Part shown: positions 9,164 to 17,372 of the stretch, in pieces | How positions within the stretch are numbered: position 1 is the stretch's first letter | Layout of the letters: the number at the start of each line of letters is the position of its first letter | Assembly: GCF_002153605.1 (NCBI RefSeq) | Contig: NZ_JOPG01000001.1 | Location: forward strand, 186,001-250,000 | Direction of reading: 5' to 3' | Origin: Acetobacter malorum | GTDB taxonomy: Bacteria > Pseudomonadota > Alphaproteobacteria > Acetobacterales > Acetobacteraceae | Length of the DNA stretch: 64,000 bases | Position numbers and translations under genes: made by a program | Notes under the pieces: generated by a model | The model's database searches: none | Seen by the model: only the letters and a program-made list of their open reading frames with translations | Told to the model about the DNA's origin: nothing

Positions 9164-9436
9164 TCAGTAACCGTTCCCGCCTCCCATGCCGCCGTTCTGC
9201 ATGGCCGGGCCGCCCATGCCGGGGCCGCCGCCCTGCATGTTGCCGGAGCTGTTGCCGTTGCGCCAGCCGCCGCCACCATTACCATTCTGCGAGCCGCCCA
9301 TGTCATTCCCGCCGGAGCCCCCATGGTGCCCGCCTCGTCCACCGGGGCCACCCATGCCGCCGGGCGGCGGCGGTTCACACGCAGCCAGAGCGCAGGTTGC
9401 CAGCAGGGCTGTAACAGTCAGAACAGAACGTTTCAT
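9164..9436 (-). CDS. Small Gly/Asn/His-rich putative lipoprotein
   Basis: A 90-residue protein with a lipoprotein signal (MKRSVLTVTALLATCALAAC, lipobox LAAC, Cys at 20). After it comes a low-complexity tail rich in Gly, Asn, Met and His, with GGHHGG and repeated GGM units. The ATG at 9436 is chosen over longer in-frame starts because AGGAG lies seven bases upstream and the signal peptide begins there. It has its own terminator. I do not recognise the family. The tail could be a disordered, perhaps metal-binding, surface segment, but nothing in the sequence proves a function. Confidence 0.7.
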   Translation of the reverse strand: MKRSVLTVTALLATCALAACEPPPPGGMGGPGGRGGHHGGSGGNDMGGSQNGNGGGGWRNGNSSGNMQGGGPGMGGPAMQNGGMGGGNGY

Positions 9437-9549
9437 GAGGCGTCTCCTTTTGTTCATCACAAGCATGTCACCCTCCTCAACCCGGCAGAGCCGCACGGGT
9501 TCCACTTAATTTTGTGCAGACCGCAAAAAGGTACGGCAGTCCTGTTGCG

Positions 9550-10545
9550 TCATTTCACATCAATGCTGGCATTTCTGGACGCTTCAAAATGCAGGTTATG
9601 GCCAGCGCCTGTGCTGGTGCCATCACTTTTTCTAAAATACATTTTGGAATTAATGGCATCTATCAGCACAATATGATCAGCAAAAAAATCCAGTCCTAAA
9701 GACCCGTCATAGATTTTATCGGCAACCTTTATCGTACGGTTCTTTTCCGTATCGTCGCCTATGGTCAGGCTCTCAACTGTCGCAATGTTAGAAATATAGC
9801 CTTCATTCAGGTTAAATCTTACTGCGGTTTTTTCGTCTTTCTTCACCAGCGGGATGTGATACCCGGCAAGCCAGCCCACGGGCATTTCTGTCATATCCAG
9901 ATCTGGATTGATGAAAAAATGCACTTTGCGGCCAGAGATTTTCACCGCCACTTCCAGCCTGTTTGCATTATTGTGGATGTTGACCACATGAAAATCACCA
10001 CCCATGATTTCCGTTATTTCTTCTTTATTCTCGCAGCCATCTTTAACCTCAAAAAAAGTAATTTTCTTATTTTTTACGTCAAACAGAACAGAAAAATTAT
10101 TGAGGAAAACATTCCCTATAATGCCAATAACCGGAAGCCCCTGCACGGACTGTCTGCTCTCCCCTTTCAGAAGCACCAGTTTGGCATCGGGCACATCAAA
10201 GCCACCAAAAGAGAATGTATTGACCCTGATAACATGCGCTTTTTCGCGCTTTCCAAATATATTGAGAACGTATTCCGTTCCCCAGGCACTCTCATCAATC
10301 AACTTATCAAAATTCACGGACGCAGAGTTTTTTACGTAAATACTTTCATAATCATAACTTAAAAACAGCGCGGCTGGCTGGTTATTGATTTTAACCGGCA
10401 TCAGTGGCGTATCGCTCTGGCCGCCTAATAAATTCTCACTGATGGAGGCCACAATGCAGGACTGCCGGGCCTCAGCCTCAGGCGGCCAGCACAGGCAGAC
10501 CAGACCTAAAACAGCACCAGAGACACCCGTCTTCCATTTCGCCAT
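9550..10545 (-). CDS. Periplasmic retropepsin-like fold protein lacking the catalytic Asp motif
   Basis: Secreted 331-residue protein: basic start, hydrophobic core GAVLGLVCLCWPPEAEA, then a mature domain. It resembles bacterial aspartyl-protease-like (retropepsin) proteins in two repeats. Each carries an IKINNQPAALF or VKISGRKVHFF strand where the catalytic D-T/S-G would follow, and a flap/psi segment such as VIGIIGNVFLNNFSVLFDVKNKKITFFEV or SLGLDFFADHIVLIDAINSKMYF. At the expected active sites the sequence reads LSYDYES and INPDLDM, so no DTG/DSG triad is present. It is probably a non-catalytic binding protein or a decayed protease. The gene is more AT-rich than the helicase gene beside it. 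Confidence 0.68.
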   Translation of the reverse strand: MAKWKTGVSGAVLGLVCLCWPPEAEARQSCIVASISENLLGGQSDTPLMPVKINNQPAALFLSYDYESIYVKNSASVNFDKLIDESAWGTEYVLNIFGKREKAHVIRVNTFSFGGFDVPDAKLVLLKGESRQSVQGLPVIGIIGNVFLNNFSVLFDVKNKKITFFEVKDGCENKEEITEIMGGDFHVVNIHNNANRLEVAVKISGRKVHFFINPDLDMTEMPVGWLAGYHIPLVKKDEKTAVRFNLNEGYISNIATVESLTIGDDTEKNRTIKVADKIYDGSLGLDFFADHIVLIDAINSKMYFRKSDGTSTGAGHNLHFEASRNASIDVK

Positions 10546-10664
10546 TGCACATCTCTTATGACGCTCCAGACTGAGCCTGAAGACGGCGCTAAACCGCCAG
10601 CAGAACCCAGTTTGTTAAAGATACGCAATGTTACCCCAAAGGCAACCCCTGCCCGTCGCGCGGG

Positions 10665-12167
10665 TCAGACGGTCTTCCAGAATTCAAACAACGCCTCGGG
10701 CAGAGAGAGCGTCAGCCGCGCACGGGTACAAGCCACGTAAAGCAGATTGATTTCCTGATCACAGTTGTCCAGATCGCGCTTCAGCCGGGCTTTCAGGCGC
10801 GGGGAGAGCGGGCCGTGCTCCTGCTCCGTTTTTCTGGCACGGTCCTGAAACTGCGTGCGCCGCCGGCTCCATTCTTCAGGGGAGAGGAAGTCATCCAGCA
10901 TAATGACCGCATCAAACTCCCGTCCCTTGGCCTTATGCGCGGTGGAACAGACCAGACTGACTTCATCCGGGTCGTCACGGTAAAGCGTCTGAATAGTCTT
11001 TATCTTTTTATCCAGCGTCTCTTTATGTTTATCCACAATACCAAACAATCTTTTGGCAACCGGGTCACCATCCCGGCCTTCGGCAGCATTTTCCAGCTCG
11101 CGCCATGTGCCGTATTCCAACGCCGCGCCCTCCGGTTTTAAAGAGGGTTCAAACTGGCGCTGATACAGGCTATAAGCGGCCAGAATTTCCTGCACCATGT
11201 CATTCACCCCGCCCAGCACATGGAAGGGCCGTGTGCTGTCCGCCAGCCCTTCAAACAGCCGCGCATTGGTGCGGGCCAGAACCAGCGTGTTGTGCTCCGG
11301 CTTAAGGCCCTTTTTATGCAGCATCACCCGGCTTTTCACCGCCGGGTTCCCGTGCAGGCTGTGCGCCGGTTTGCGGGAATGGTGGCCGAGAATGGCATTG
11401 GCCATCCGCGCCAATGGCTCGCCAAACCGCCAGCTGCGCGTCAGCGGCAGGCATGGGCCTTCCAGATCGCTAATGGCATCCACCGCACCGCGAAAGGCAT
11501 AGATAGACTGGTTCGGGTCCCCCACCGCCACAATCGGCAGGCCGGATTTTTTAAGGATGGAAATCAGAACCGGGTTCAGGTCCTGCGCCTCATCCACCAT
11601 AATATAGTCGTAGCCGGTAATTTTCTGCTCACGCTCAAACTTCTTTAAATAGAGATCATGCGTGATAGGAAAATCATGTTTCTCAAGCGCTGCCAGATAT
11701 TTATAGGCCTGCGCCACAAACAGGCGGATCTCCCGGTTGCGCCCGCTGTCCGGCTCCGGGCAATGGGTGGCGGTAATTTTGGAGCCTTCGCTGATCAGAA
11801 AATTGCTCAGCGTTTTCAGCACCACATCCGCAGCCCCGCCGGATTTGGTGCCCAGCACCTTTTCCAGCCGCCAGATATCCCGCGCCAGATACCGCCCCTG
11901 CACCTTGCGGTTCAGTTGCCCGATATTCAGGCTGCGGTATGCGTAACTATTGGCAGTGCGCGCTTCAATCTGGTTGGAAAAGCGGGCGCGGGCCTCTTTG
12001 GCAATGGCGGTATTAAAGGCCAGATACAGCCCCCGGTGGCGCGTCCATGTCTTGCTGAACCACTCCAGCGTGGAGGTCTTGCCGCAGCCTGCCCCGGCAA
12101 TCACGCGAAAGCTGGAGGTGGGGGGCGTGTCCAGAATGGCGGTCTGTTCCGGAGTGATGGCAATCAT
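10665..12167 (-). CDS. SF1 (UvrD/Rep-like) DNA helicase, FBH1-type
   Basis: ATP-dependent 3'-5' DNA helicase of superfamily 1. All key motifs are visible: Walker A VIAGAGCGKTST (about residue 20), motif II MVDEAQDLNP, motif III VAVGDPNQSIYAFRGA, motif V STAHKAKGREFDAVIMLDD and motif VI LLYVACTRARLTLSL. The ATG at 12167 (MIAITPEQT) puts the Q-motif at the N-terminus. The longer frame from 12284 adds 39 unlikely residues. 500 aa, short for UvrD and closer to the compact FBH1-like or single-gene accessory helicases. It is divergent from amn. A role in recombination control or repair is plausible. Its position next to a SEFIR-like gene raises a defence role, but its base composition is that of the host. 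Confidence 0.85.
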   Translation of the reverse strand: MIAITPEQTAILDTPPTSSFRVIAGAGCGKTSTLEWFSKTWTRHRGLYLAFNTAIAKEARARFSNQIEARTANSYAYRSLNIGQLNRKVQGRYLARDIWRLEKVLGTKSGGAADVVLKTLSNFLISEGSKITATHCPEPDSGRNREIRLFVAQAYKYLAALEKHDFPITHDLYLKKFEREQKITGYDYIMVDEAQDLNPVLISILKKSGLPIVAVGDPNQSIYAFRGAVDAISDLEGPCLPLTRSWRFGEPLARMANAILGHHSRKPAHSLHGNPAVKSRVMLHKKGLKPEHNTLVLARTNARLFEGLADSTRPFHVLGGVNDMVQEILAAYSLYQRQFEPSLKPEGAALEYGTWRELENAAEGRDGDPVAKRLFGIVDKHKETLDKKIKTIQTLYRDDPDEVSLVCSTAHKAKGREFDAVIMLDDFLSPEEWSRRRTQFQDRARKTEQEHGPLSPRLKARLKRDLDNCDQEINLLYVACTRARLTLSLPEALFEFWKTV

Positions 12168-12357
12168 CGCGCTTTTCTGGCCCTCATCTGTCAGCGGTGG
12201 CGCGCGTATAGCGCACTTTTCCGTGCGCAGATATGCCGCGCGACGCAGAAAACCGTTCCCGGACCAGCCCTGCCCCGCTGGCACGGTTGCACATCCGCCC
12301 CGTTGTCGCGCTAAGGTAGCAGGATGAATTGAGCCACCCCGTCACCATAGGAGACCC

Positions 12358-13818
12358 ATGACACAGCCTGATATGCTTGCCCTCCGTACCGCCGCCGGGA
12401 CGGATTTTGAAGCCTTCACCACAGCAGATGCCGCCATAGACCGCCTGTGCGCCCTGTATGATGAAAGTGCAGCGCGGCTCCACGCCGCCTTCCGCGCCCG
12501 GCAGGGCTGCCCGCCGCAGGATGCCACCTACCCCTGTCTGGCGCTGGAGCTGCCCCCCGGCACCCCCATACAGGGCCGCCCGCCGTTTGACGTGATTCTC
12601 GACCCCGGCTTTTACAGCACCACCATCACCCGCCCGGCCTTGTTCCGGGATTATCTGCGGGAACAGATTGAGCCGCTGCTGCACCATTACGGCCAGCCGG
12701 TGCTGGTGGGCCGCTCCCACCACCCCATCCCGCTGCCGTATGTCATGGAAGATGCCGTTACCGGTCTGACGGAAGCCGACCTGCGCTTGTTGCAGGAGCA
12801 GTTCGCCCTGCCCAACCTGCATGCCACAGATGACAGCATCGCCAACTGCGAGCTGCTGCCCGACGCCACCACCCCGCGCCCGCTGGCGCTGTTTACGGCA
12901 GAGCGCACGGATTACTCCCTCGCCCGCCTGCACCACTATACAGGCACCACGCCCCGCTCCTTCCAGCGGTTTATCCTGCTCACCAATTATCAGCGTTATG
13001 TGGATACCTTCCGCGATTACGCCCGTGCGCAGGTGGACGCCGGGGGTGACTACAACGCGTTTATTGAACCCGGAGAGCAGATTTATACCGGGCCCGGCAC
13101 CGCCCCTACGGACGCCCCCGCAGGCAGCCTGCCGCAGATGCCGGCCTACCATCTGTGCCGCCCGGACGGGGATGGCATTACGCTCATCAATATCGGCGTC
13201 GGCCCCGCCAACGCCAAAACCATGACGGACCATCTGGCCGTGCTGCGTCCGCATTGCTGGCTGATGGTCGGCCATTGCGCGGGCCTGCGTCGCTCTCAGG
13301 TGCTGGGGGATTACGTTCTGGCCCACGGCTATGTGCGGGATGACCACGTTCTGGACGCCGACCTGCCCACATGGGTGCCCGTTCCCCCCATTGCCGAGGT
13401 GCAGGTGGCCATGCAGGAAGCGACCTCACTCGTGACCGGCCTGCCCGAGTCCGCCATCAAGACGCGCCTGCGCACCGGCACGGTGATGACCACCGATAAC
13501 CGGGACTGGGAGCTGCGTCTGGCGCATCTGTTCACCCAGATCAACATGAGCCGCGCCATTGCGGTGGATATGGAATCCGCCACGATTGCGGCCAATGGCT
13601 TCCGCTTCCGGGTGCCCTACGGCACGCTGCTCTGTGTGTCGGATAAACCACTTCACGGAGAACTGAAGCTGCGCGGCATGGCCAATGCGTTCTATCGTGA
13701 GCGCGTAAGCCAGCATCTGATGGTGGGGATCGAGACTATGCGTTTGCTCAGGCAGCAGGGCGTCACCCGGTTGCACTCCCGCAAACTGCGTGGGTTTGAT
13801 GAGCCCCCCTTCCGGTAA
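12358..13818 (+). CDS. amn: AMP nucleosidase
   Basis: Hydrolyses AMP to adenine and ribose 5-phosphate, adjusting the adenylate pool in the cytoplasm. 486 aa, nearly the length of E. coli Amn (484). The N-terminal Amn-specific domain (residues 1-180) contains RPPFDVILDPGFYSTTITRP. The C-terminal purine-nucleoside-phosphorylase-type domain has ITLINIGVGPANAKTMTDHLAVLRPHCWLM and the ribose-binding region VDMESATIAANGFRFRVPYGTLLCVSDKP. The start has AGGAG eight bases upstream. It is a single gene, divergent from the helicase gene. Confidence 0.95.
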   Translation: MTQPDMLALRTAAGTDFEAFTTADAAIDRLCALYDESAARLHAAFRARQGCPPQDATYPCLALELPPGTPIQGRPPFDVILDPGFYSTTITRPALFRDYLREQIEPLLHHYGQPVLVGRSHHPIPLPYVMEDAVTGLTEADLRLLQEQFALPNLHATDDSIANCELLPDATTPRPLALFTAERTDYSLARLHHYTGTTPRSFQRFILLTNYQRYVDTFRDYARAQVDAGGDYNAFIEPGEQIYTGPGTAPTDAPAGSLPQMPAYHLCRPDGDGITLINIGVGPANAKTMTDHLAVLRPHCWLMVGHCAGLRRSQVLGDYVLAHGYVRDDHVLDADLPTWVPVPPIAEVQVAMQEATSLVTGLPESAIKTRLRTGTVMTTDNRDWELRLAHLFTQINMSRAIAVDMESATIAANGFRFRVPYGTLLCVSDKPLHGELKLRGMANAFYRERVSQHLMVGIETMRLLRQQGVTRLHSRKLRGFDEPPFR

Positions 13819-13866
13819 CCGCCTGCGTCATCCTCGCCTTTCTTTCTGATAAAGGGCTTTAACCTC

Positions 13867-14298
13867 ATGCCTGCTGCTTCTGCCTCACAACTGCCGGAAG
13901 GTGTGCCCACCATCCGCGTTATCGCCATGCCGACCGACACCAACCCCGCAGGGGACGTGTTCGGCGGGTGGATCATCTCCCAGATGGATCTTGCCGCCGG
14001 CACCACCGCAGCCTTCCGGGCTAACGGCCGTGCCGCTACCGTCGCCATTAACGGCGTTGTCTTTCTGGAACCCGTGGTAGTGGGAGATGAGGTGAGCATT
14101 TACACCCAGATCACCCGTGAGGGCCGCACCTCCCTGACCATCCATGTGCAGACATGGCGGCGGGCCCGCCATACGCATCTGACCTCCAAGGTGACGGAAG
14201 GGGACTTCACCTTCGTGGCGCTGGATGAAAACCGCCGCCCCCGCCCGCTGCCCCCCGCAACGCCCGGCAACTCGCCCAACAGCGCCCCCACGGTCTGA
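13867..14298 (+). CDS. yciA: Acyl-CoA thioesterase, YciA type (hotdog fold)
   Basis: Hydrolyses short- and medium-chain acyl-CoA esters. The YciA/BACH signature is clear: IRVIAMPTDTNPAGDVFGGWIISQMDLAAG, then NGVVFLEPVVVGDEVSIYTQ on the hotdog helix and sheet. The Asn and Asp of the conserved PTDTNPAGDVFGG block are intact. 143 aa, close to E. coli YciA (132). It follows amn by 48 bases in the same direction and could share its transcript. Confidence 0.9.
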   Translation: MPAASASQLPEGVPTIRVIAMPTDTNPAGDVFGGWIISQMDLAAGTTAAFRANGRAATVAINGVVFLEPVVVGDEVSIYTQITREGRTSLTIHVQTWRRARHTHLTSKVTEGDFTFVALDENRRPRPLPPATPGNSPNSAPTV

Positions 14299-14462
14299 CG
14301 GCCTGCGGGCCGCCTCTCCCTGTCTTTTTTTTGTCATGGCATTCCGTCTCAGCGGGGAATGGTCTAGAGCAACAGTCTGGGCCATCTCGCGATGAAGCAC
14401 ACCGTGCAGACGGCCTGACGGCTACAGCTTACAAGAGCAGCAGGACGGGAGAGGCGGCGCAC

Positions 14463-15287
14463 ATGAAACATTGGCAGATTGACCAGCTACCCTGGGACAA
14501 ATTTGATCCCTCCCGCGTGGACCCGCAGCTTGTGCCCGCCATCAAGGCCGCAGCCGTGGTGGAGCGCAACAGCGTGGATTACGCCATTTATCTGAACAAC
14601 GTGTTTCATGATGACCCTGACTTTAAACAGGCGGCGGACCACTGGGCTGTGGAAGAAATCCAGCACGGCGATGCACTGGGCCGCTGGGCCATGCTGGCTG
14701 ACCCGGAATGGGACTATCAGGCCGCCTTCCAGCGCTACCGGGACTTTTACCATATCCCACTGGAAGTTGAGGAATCCGTCCGTGGCTCCCGCACCGGGGA
14801 ACTGATTGCCCGCTGCATGGTGGAAACCGGCACGTCCTCCTTCTACTCCGCACTGGCCGACGCAACGGATGAACCGGTGCTGAAAGCCCTGTGCAAGCAG
14901 ATTGCTGCCGATGAGTTCCGGCACTTCAAACTGTTTTATGACCACATGCACCGCTACCTGAAGCGCGAGCGCATCAGCACGCTCCAGCGCGCCCGCATTG
15001 CACTGGGCCGGGTAACGGAAAGCGAGGATGATGAACTCGCCTCCGCTTACTACACCACCAACGAGCCGCCCTCCCTGCCCTACGACCACAACCGCTGCAT
15101 TGCGGCCTACATGTCCCGCGCCATGAAGAACTATCAGCCGCGCCACCTGCGCCGCGTGACGAGCATGGTGTTCAAGACCATTGGCCTGACGCCGCACAGC
15201 AAAATTCAGGATCTGGCGTTCTTCATCACGGAAAAGCTGTTCTTCAGCCGCCAGCGCAAATTTGCCCGCATGGCCGGGGTCTCCTGA
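14463..15287 (+). CDS. Ferritin-like di-iron domain protein
   Basis: A helical-bundle protein with metal-ligand-like motifs in ferritin/rubrerythrin order: ERNSVDYAIY (residue 34 on), HWAVEEIQHGDALGRWA, METGTSSFYSAL and IAADEFRHFKLFYDHM. Glu and His at these spacings would bind a di-iron centre. Function could be iron or peroxide handling or an oxygenase-type reaction, and the sequence does not decide. The ATG at 14463 is chosen because GGGAGAGGCGG precedes it and the longer frame from 14331 adds non-conserved sequence. 274 aa, no signal peptide, cytoplasmic. Confidence 0.78.
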   Translation: MKHWQIDQLPWDKFDPSRVDPQLVPAIKAAAVVERNSVDYAIYLNNVFHDDPDFKQAADHWAVEEIQHGDALGRWAMLADPEWDYQAAFQRYRDFYHIPLEVEESVRGSRTGELIARCMVETGTSSFYSALADATDEPVLKALCKQIAADEFRHFKLFYDHMHRYLKRERISTLQRARIALGRVTESEDDELASAYYTTNEPPSLPYDHNRCIAAYMSRAMKNYQPRHLRRVTSMVFKTIGLTPHSKIQDLAFFITEKLFFSRQRKFARMAGVS

Positions 15288-15384
15288 CCCCACGCCTGCG
15301 GCGTTATTTCATTACAAAACCGTATTTTAAACACGAACCGCTGCAAGAACCGTCTGGATTGCCCTCCCGCCAGACAGGTTCCTC

Positions 15385-16563
15385 ATGCCCCTCCAGCCGC
15401 CCGAACCGCCGCCGGTTACCCCCGACCACCGCAACCGACGGATTGATCTGCTCCGCGGCGTTGCCATTCTTCTGGTGCTGTTCCACCATTTTTGCATTGC
15501 CTATCCGCTGAACCATTCCGCACTCGCCGCGCTGCTCACGCCAGAGGGCGTGCGCGCTGTGGCACGAAACGGCAATTACGGCGTCACCCTGTTTTTTGTG
15601 ATTTCCGGCTTCCTGATAACCAGCAATACGCTGGCCCGCTATGGCAGTCTGGCCGCCATCAGGGCCCGCACGTTCTACGCTTTTCGCATTGCCCGCATTG
15701 TACCGTGCCTGCTGTTGCTGCTGGCGCTGGTCAACGGACTTGCTCTGGCGGGCGTGCCCATTTTTGCCACGCACATTCCCGGCCTCTCCCCGCTTGCCGC
15801 CATGATGCGCGCCAATCTGGCCGCCCTCACCTTCAGCATGAATGTGTTTATTGCGCACTATGACTGGGCCAATTACGCGCTGGGCGTGCTGTGGTCCCTG
15901 TCTGTGGAGGAAGTGTTTTATCTCACCTTCCCGCTGGTCGCGCTCGTGCTGCGTCGCCAGCCGCTTATCATGCTGTTCTGGGCTCTGGTGGCGATAGTTG
16001 GTCCGTTTTACCGGATGGCGCATCAGAATGATGAATCCGGATTTCTTTTTGCCTATCTGGCGTCATTCGACGGCATTGCCATTGGCTGCATGGCCGCTGT
16101 TGTCGCTACACACTGGCGGCTGGACGGACTGGCAGCGCGGCTGCTTCAGCCTGTCGTGATTGCGGGCATGGTCGCGCTCTATCTGTGGAAGTCCATTGGC
16201 GCCACCAATATCTGGGGCGTTTCCGCCATGGCGCTCGGCACTGCGGTGTTGCTGATTGCGTCCGCGCATCATGCAGACGGCCCCCTCGCCACGCGCTCCC
16301 GCCTGCTGCGCGGCGTGGAGTGGACGGGCCGCCTGAGTTACGAACTCTACCTGTTCCACCTGATTATTCTGGGCCTGCTCCGCACCGTGCTGCCTCGCGG
16401 AACCCTGCCCGACACCGGGTTTGAAAGGCTGGCTCTCCTGCCCGTCTTCCTCATCGGCTCCGGCCTGCTGGCCAGTCTGATCAGCCGCTCGTTTTCTGAA
16501 CCGCTCAACCGTGCGTTGAGGCTGCGTTTAGGCGGCGTGCAGAAGAAGGTTTTCAGGCCGTAA
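15385..16563 (+). CDS. Acyltransferase 3 family membrane protein (OafA/YrhL-like)
   Basis: Integral membrane O-acyltransferase that typically acetylates sugars of LPS, capsule or exopolysaccharide. The conserved N-terminal RIDLLRGVAILLVLFHHF contains the catalytic-type His. About ten hydrophobic segments follow, including YGVTLFFVISGFLITSN and WSLSVEEVFYLTFPL. It ends in a charged tail. 392 aa, normal for the family. There are no polysaccharide genes beside it, so its acceptor is unknown. The end overlaps the convergent GNAT gene by 11 bases. Confidence 0.9.
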   Translation: MPLQPPEPPPVTPDHRNRRIDLLRGVAILLVLFHHFCIAYPLNHSALAALLTPEGVRAVARNGNYGVTLFFVISGFLITSNTLARYGSLAAIRARTFYAFRIARIVPCLLLLLALVNGLALAGVPIFATHIPGLSPLAAMMRANLAALTFSMNVFIAHYDWANYALGVLWSLSVEEVFYLTFPLVALVLRRQPLIMLFWALVAIVGPFYRMAHQNDESGFLFAYLASFDGIAIGCMAAVVATHWRLDGLAARLLQPVVIAGMVALYLWKSIGATNIWGVSAMALGTAVLLIASAHHADGPLATRSRLLRGVEWTGRLSYELYLFHLIILGLLRTVLPRGTLPDTGFERLALLPVFLIGSGLLASLISRSFSEPLNRALRLRLGGVQKKVFRP

Positions 16564-17083
16564 CTTTCCGCTCAAACATCAGTGTTTCTTCATTCATATA
16601 CTGCGTTGTTGCAAACAACGAAAATCCGTTCTTCTCTGCAATGCGGATTGATGGCTGGTTGGCTGGAGAAATAATGCACACAGAGCGTCTGTAAGGCGTC
16701 TGTGTGTCCAGCCACGCGCAGGCGGCTTTCACACCTTCTGTGGCAAAGCCTTTGCCGTGGCACCAGGAGGCCAGAACCCAGCCTGCTTCCGGGATGCCAT
16801 CCATGGAGGGCGTCAGTCCGCGATGCGCCTCATTAAACCCAATGGTGCCCACAAAGCGGCCCGTCTGCTTCTCCCGCACCACCCAGAAGCCAAAGCCCAT
16901 AATGCCCCATAGCCCTCTGTAATGCAGCAGCCTGCCCCATGTGGCATTAGCGGTTTCCGGTTTGCCTGATGTGTAGCGCGCCACAATCGGGTCCGCCCGC
17001 ATGGCGGCGAACTCCTCAAAATCCTCCCGCCGCGGCACATGAAATACAAGACGATCCGTTTCCAGAGACGGCCCTTCGGACAT
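16553..17083 (-). CDS. GNAT family N-acetyltransferase (RimJ/RimL-like)
   Basis: Acetyl-CoA-dependent N-acetyltransferase of 176 aa. It begins LETDRLVFHVPRREDFEEFAAMRADP, the standard RimJ/RimL opening. The acetyl-CoA binding region is around WCHGKGFATEGVKAACAWL, followed by IISPANQPSIRIAEKNGF. The substrate is unknown: ribosomal protein N-termini in the family prototype, small molecules in many relatives. It is divergent from the Tat-SDR gene across a spacer that carries an operator-like inverted repeat. Confidence 0.87.
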   Translation of the reverse strand: MSEGPSLETDRLVFHVPRREDFEEFAAMRADPIVARYTSGKPETANATWGRLLHYRGLWGIMGFGFWVVREKQTGRFVGTIGFNEAHRGLTPSMDGIPEAGWVLASWCHGKGFATEGVKAACAWLDTQTPYRRSVCIISPANQPSIRIAEKNGFSLFATTQYMNEETLMFERKVTA

Positions 17084-17145
17084 GCCTAAACCCTTTTCCT
17101 TCAGCCTTCCCGCACAGCAGAGACAGGCGTTCTCTGCCCGGCTTT

Positions 17146-17169
17146 ATTCGTTTTTATAATTTAACGAAT
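17146..17169. promoter_or_regulatory. Operator-like inverted repeat around a TATAAT box
   Basis: The arms ATTCGTT (17146-17152) and AACGAAT (17163-17169) are a perfect 7-base inverted repeat. They enclose TATAAT (17155-17160), a consensus -10 hexamer. The site lies between divergent genes (GNAT at 17083, SDR at 17373), where a repressor would control either or both. No convincing -35 was seen. Confidence 0.4.
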
Positions 17170-17372
17170 AGTCCCCTTCCTGCAATCACCCTTTTGTGCA
17201 GCCTGTTTCTTTGCCGACAGCCATGCACCACCCGCAACCCCTGACCGGGAACCCCTCCGTGGCCGGAACGTCTGTTTCAGTGAACCCCAAAGCCGCTGGC
17301 CCGACAGATACTTTCAGGCCAGATCTACAGCCTGATGCGCTGTTCTGCGGCCTGATGCGAAAGGACCTCCGC

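Noticed and set aside
10558-10740. 60-residue plus-strand frame between the retropepsin-like and helicase genes
   Set aside because: Mostly overlaps the helicase 3' end and has no protein-like features.
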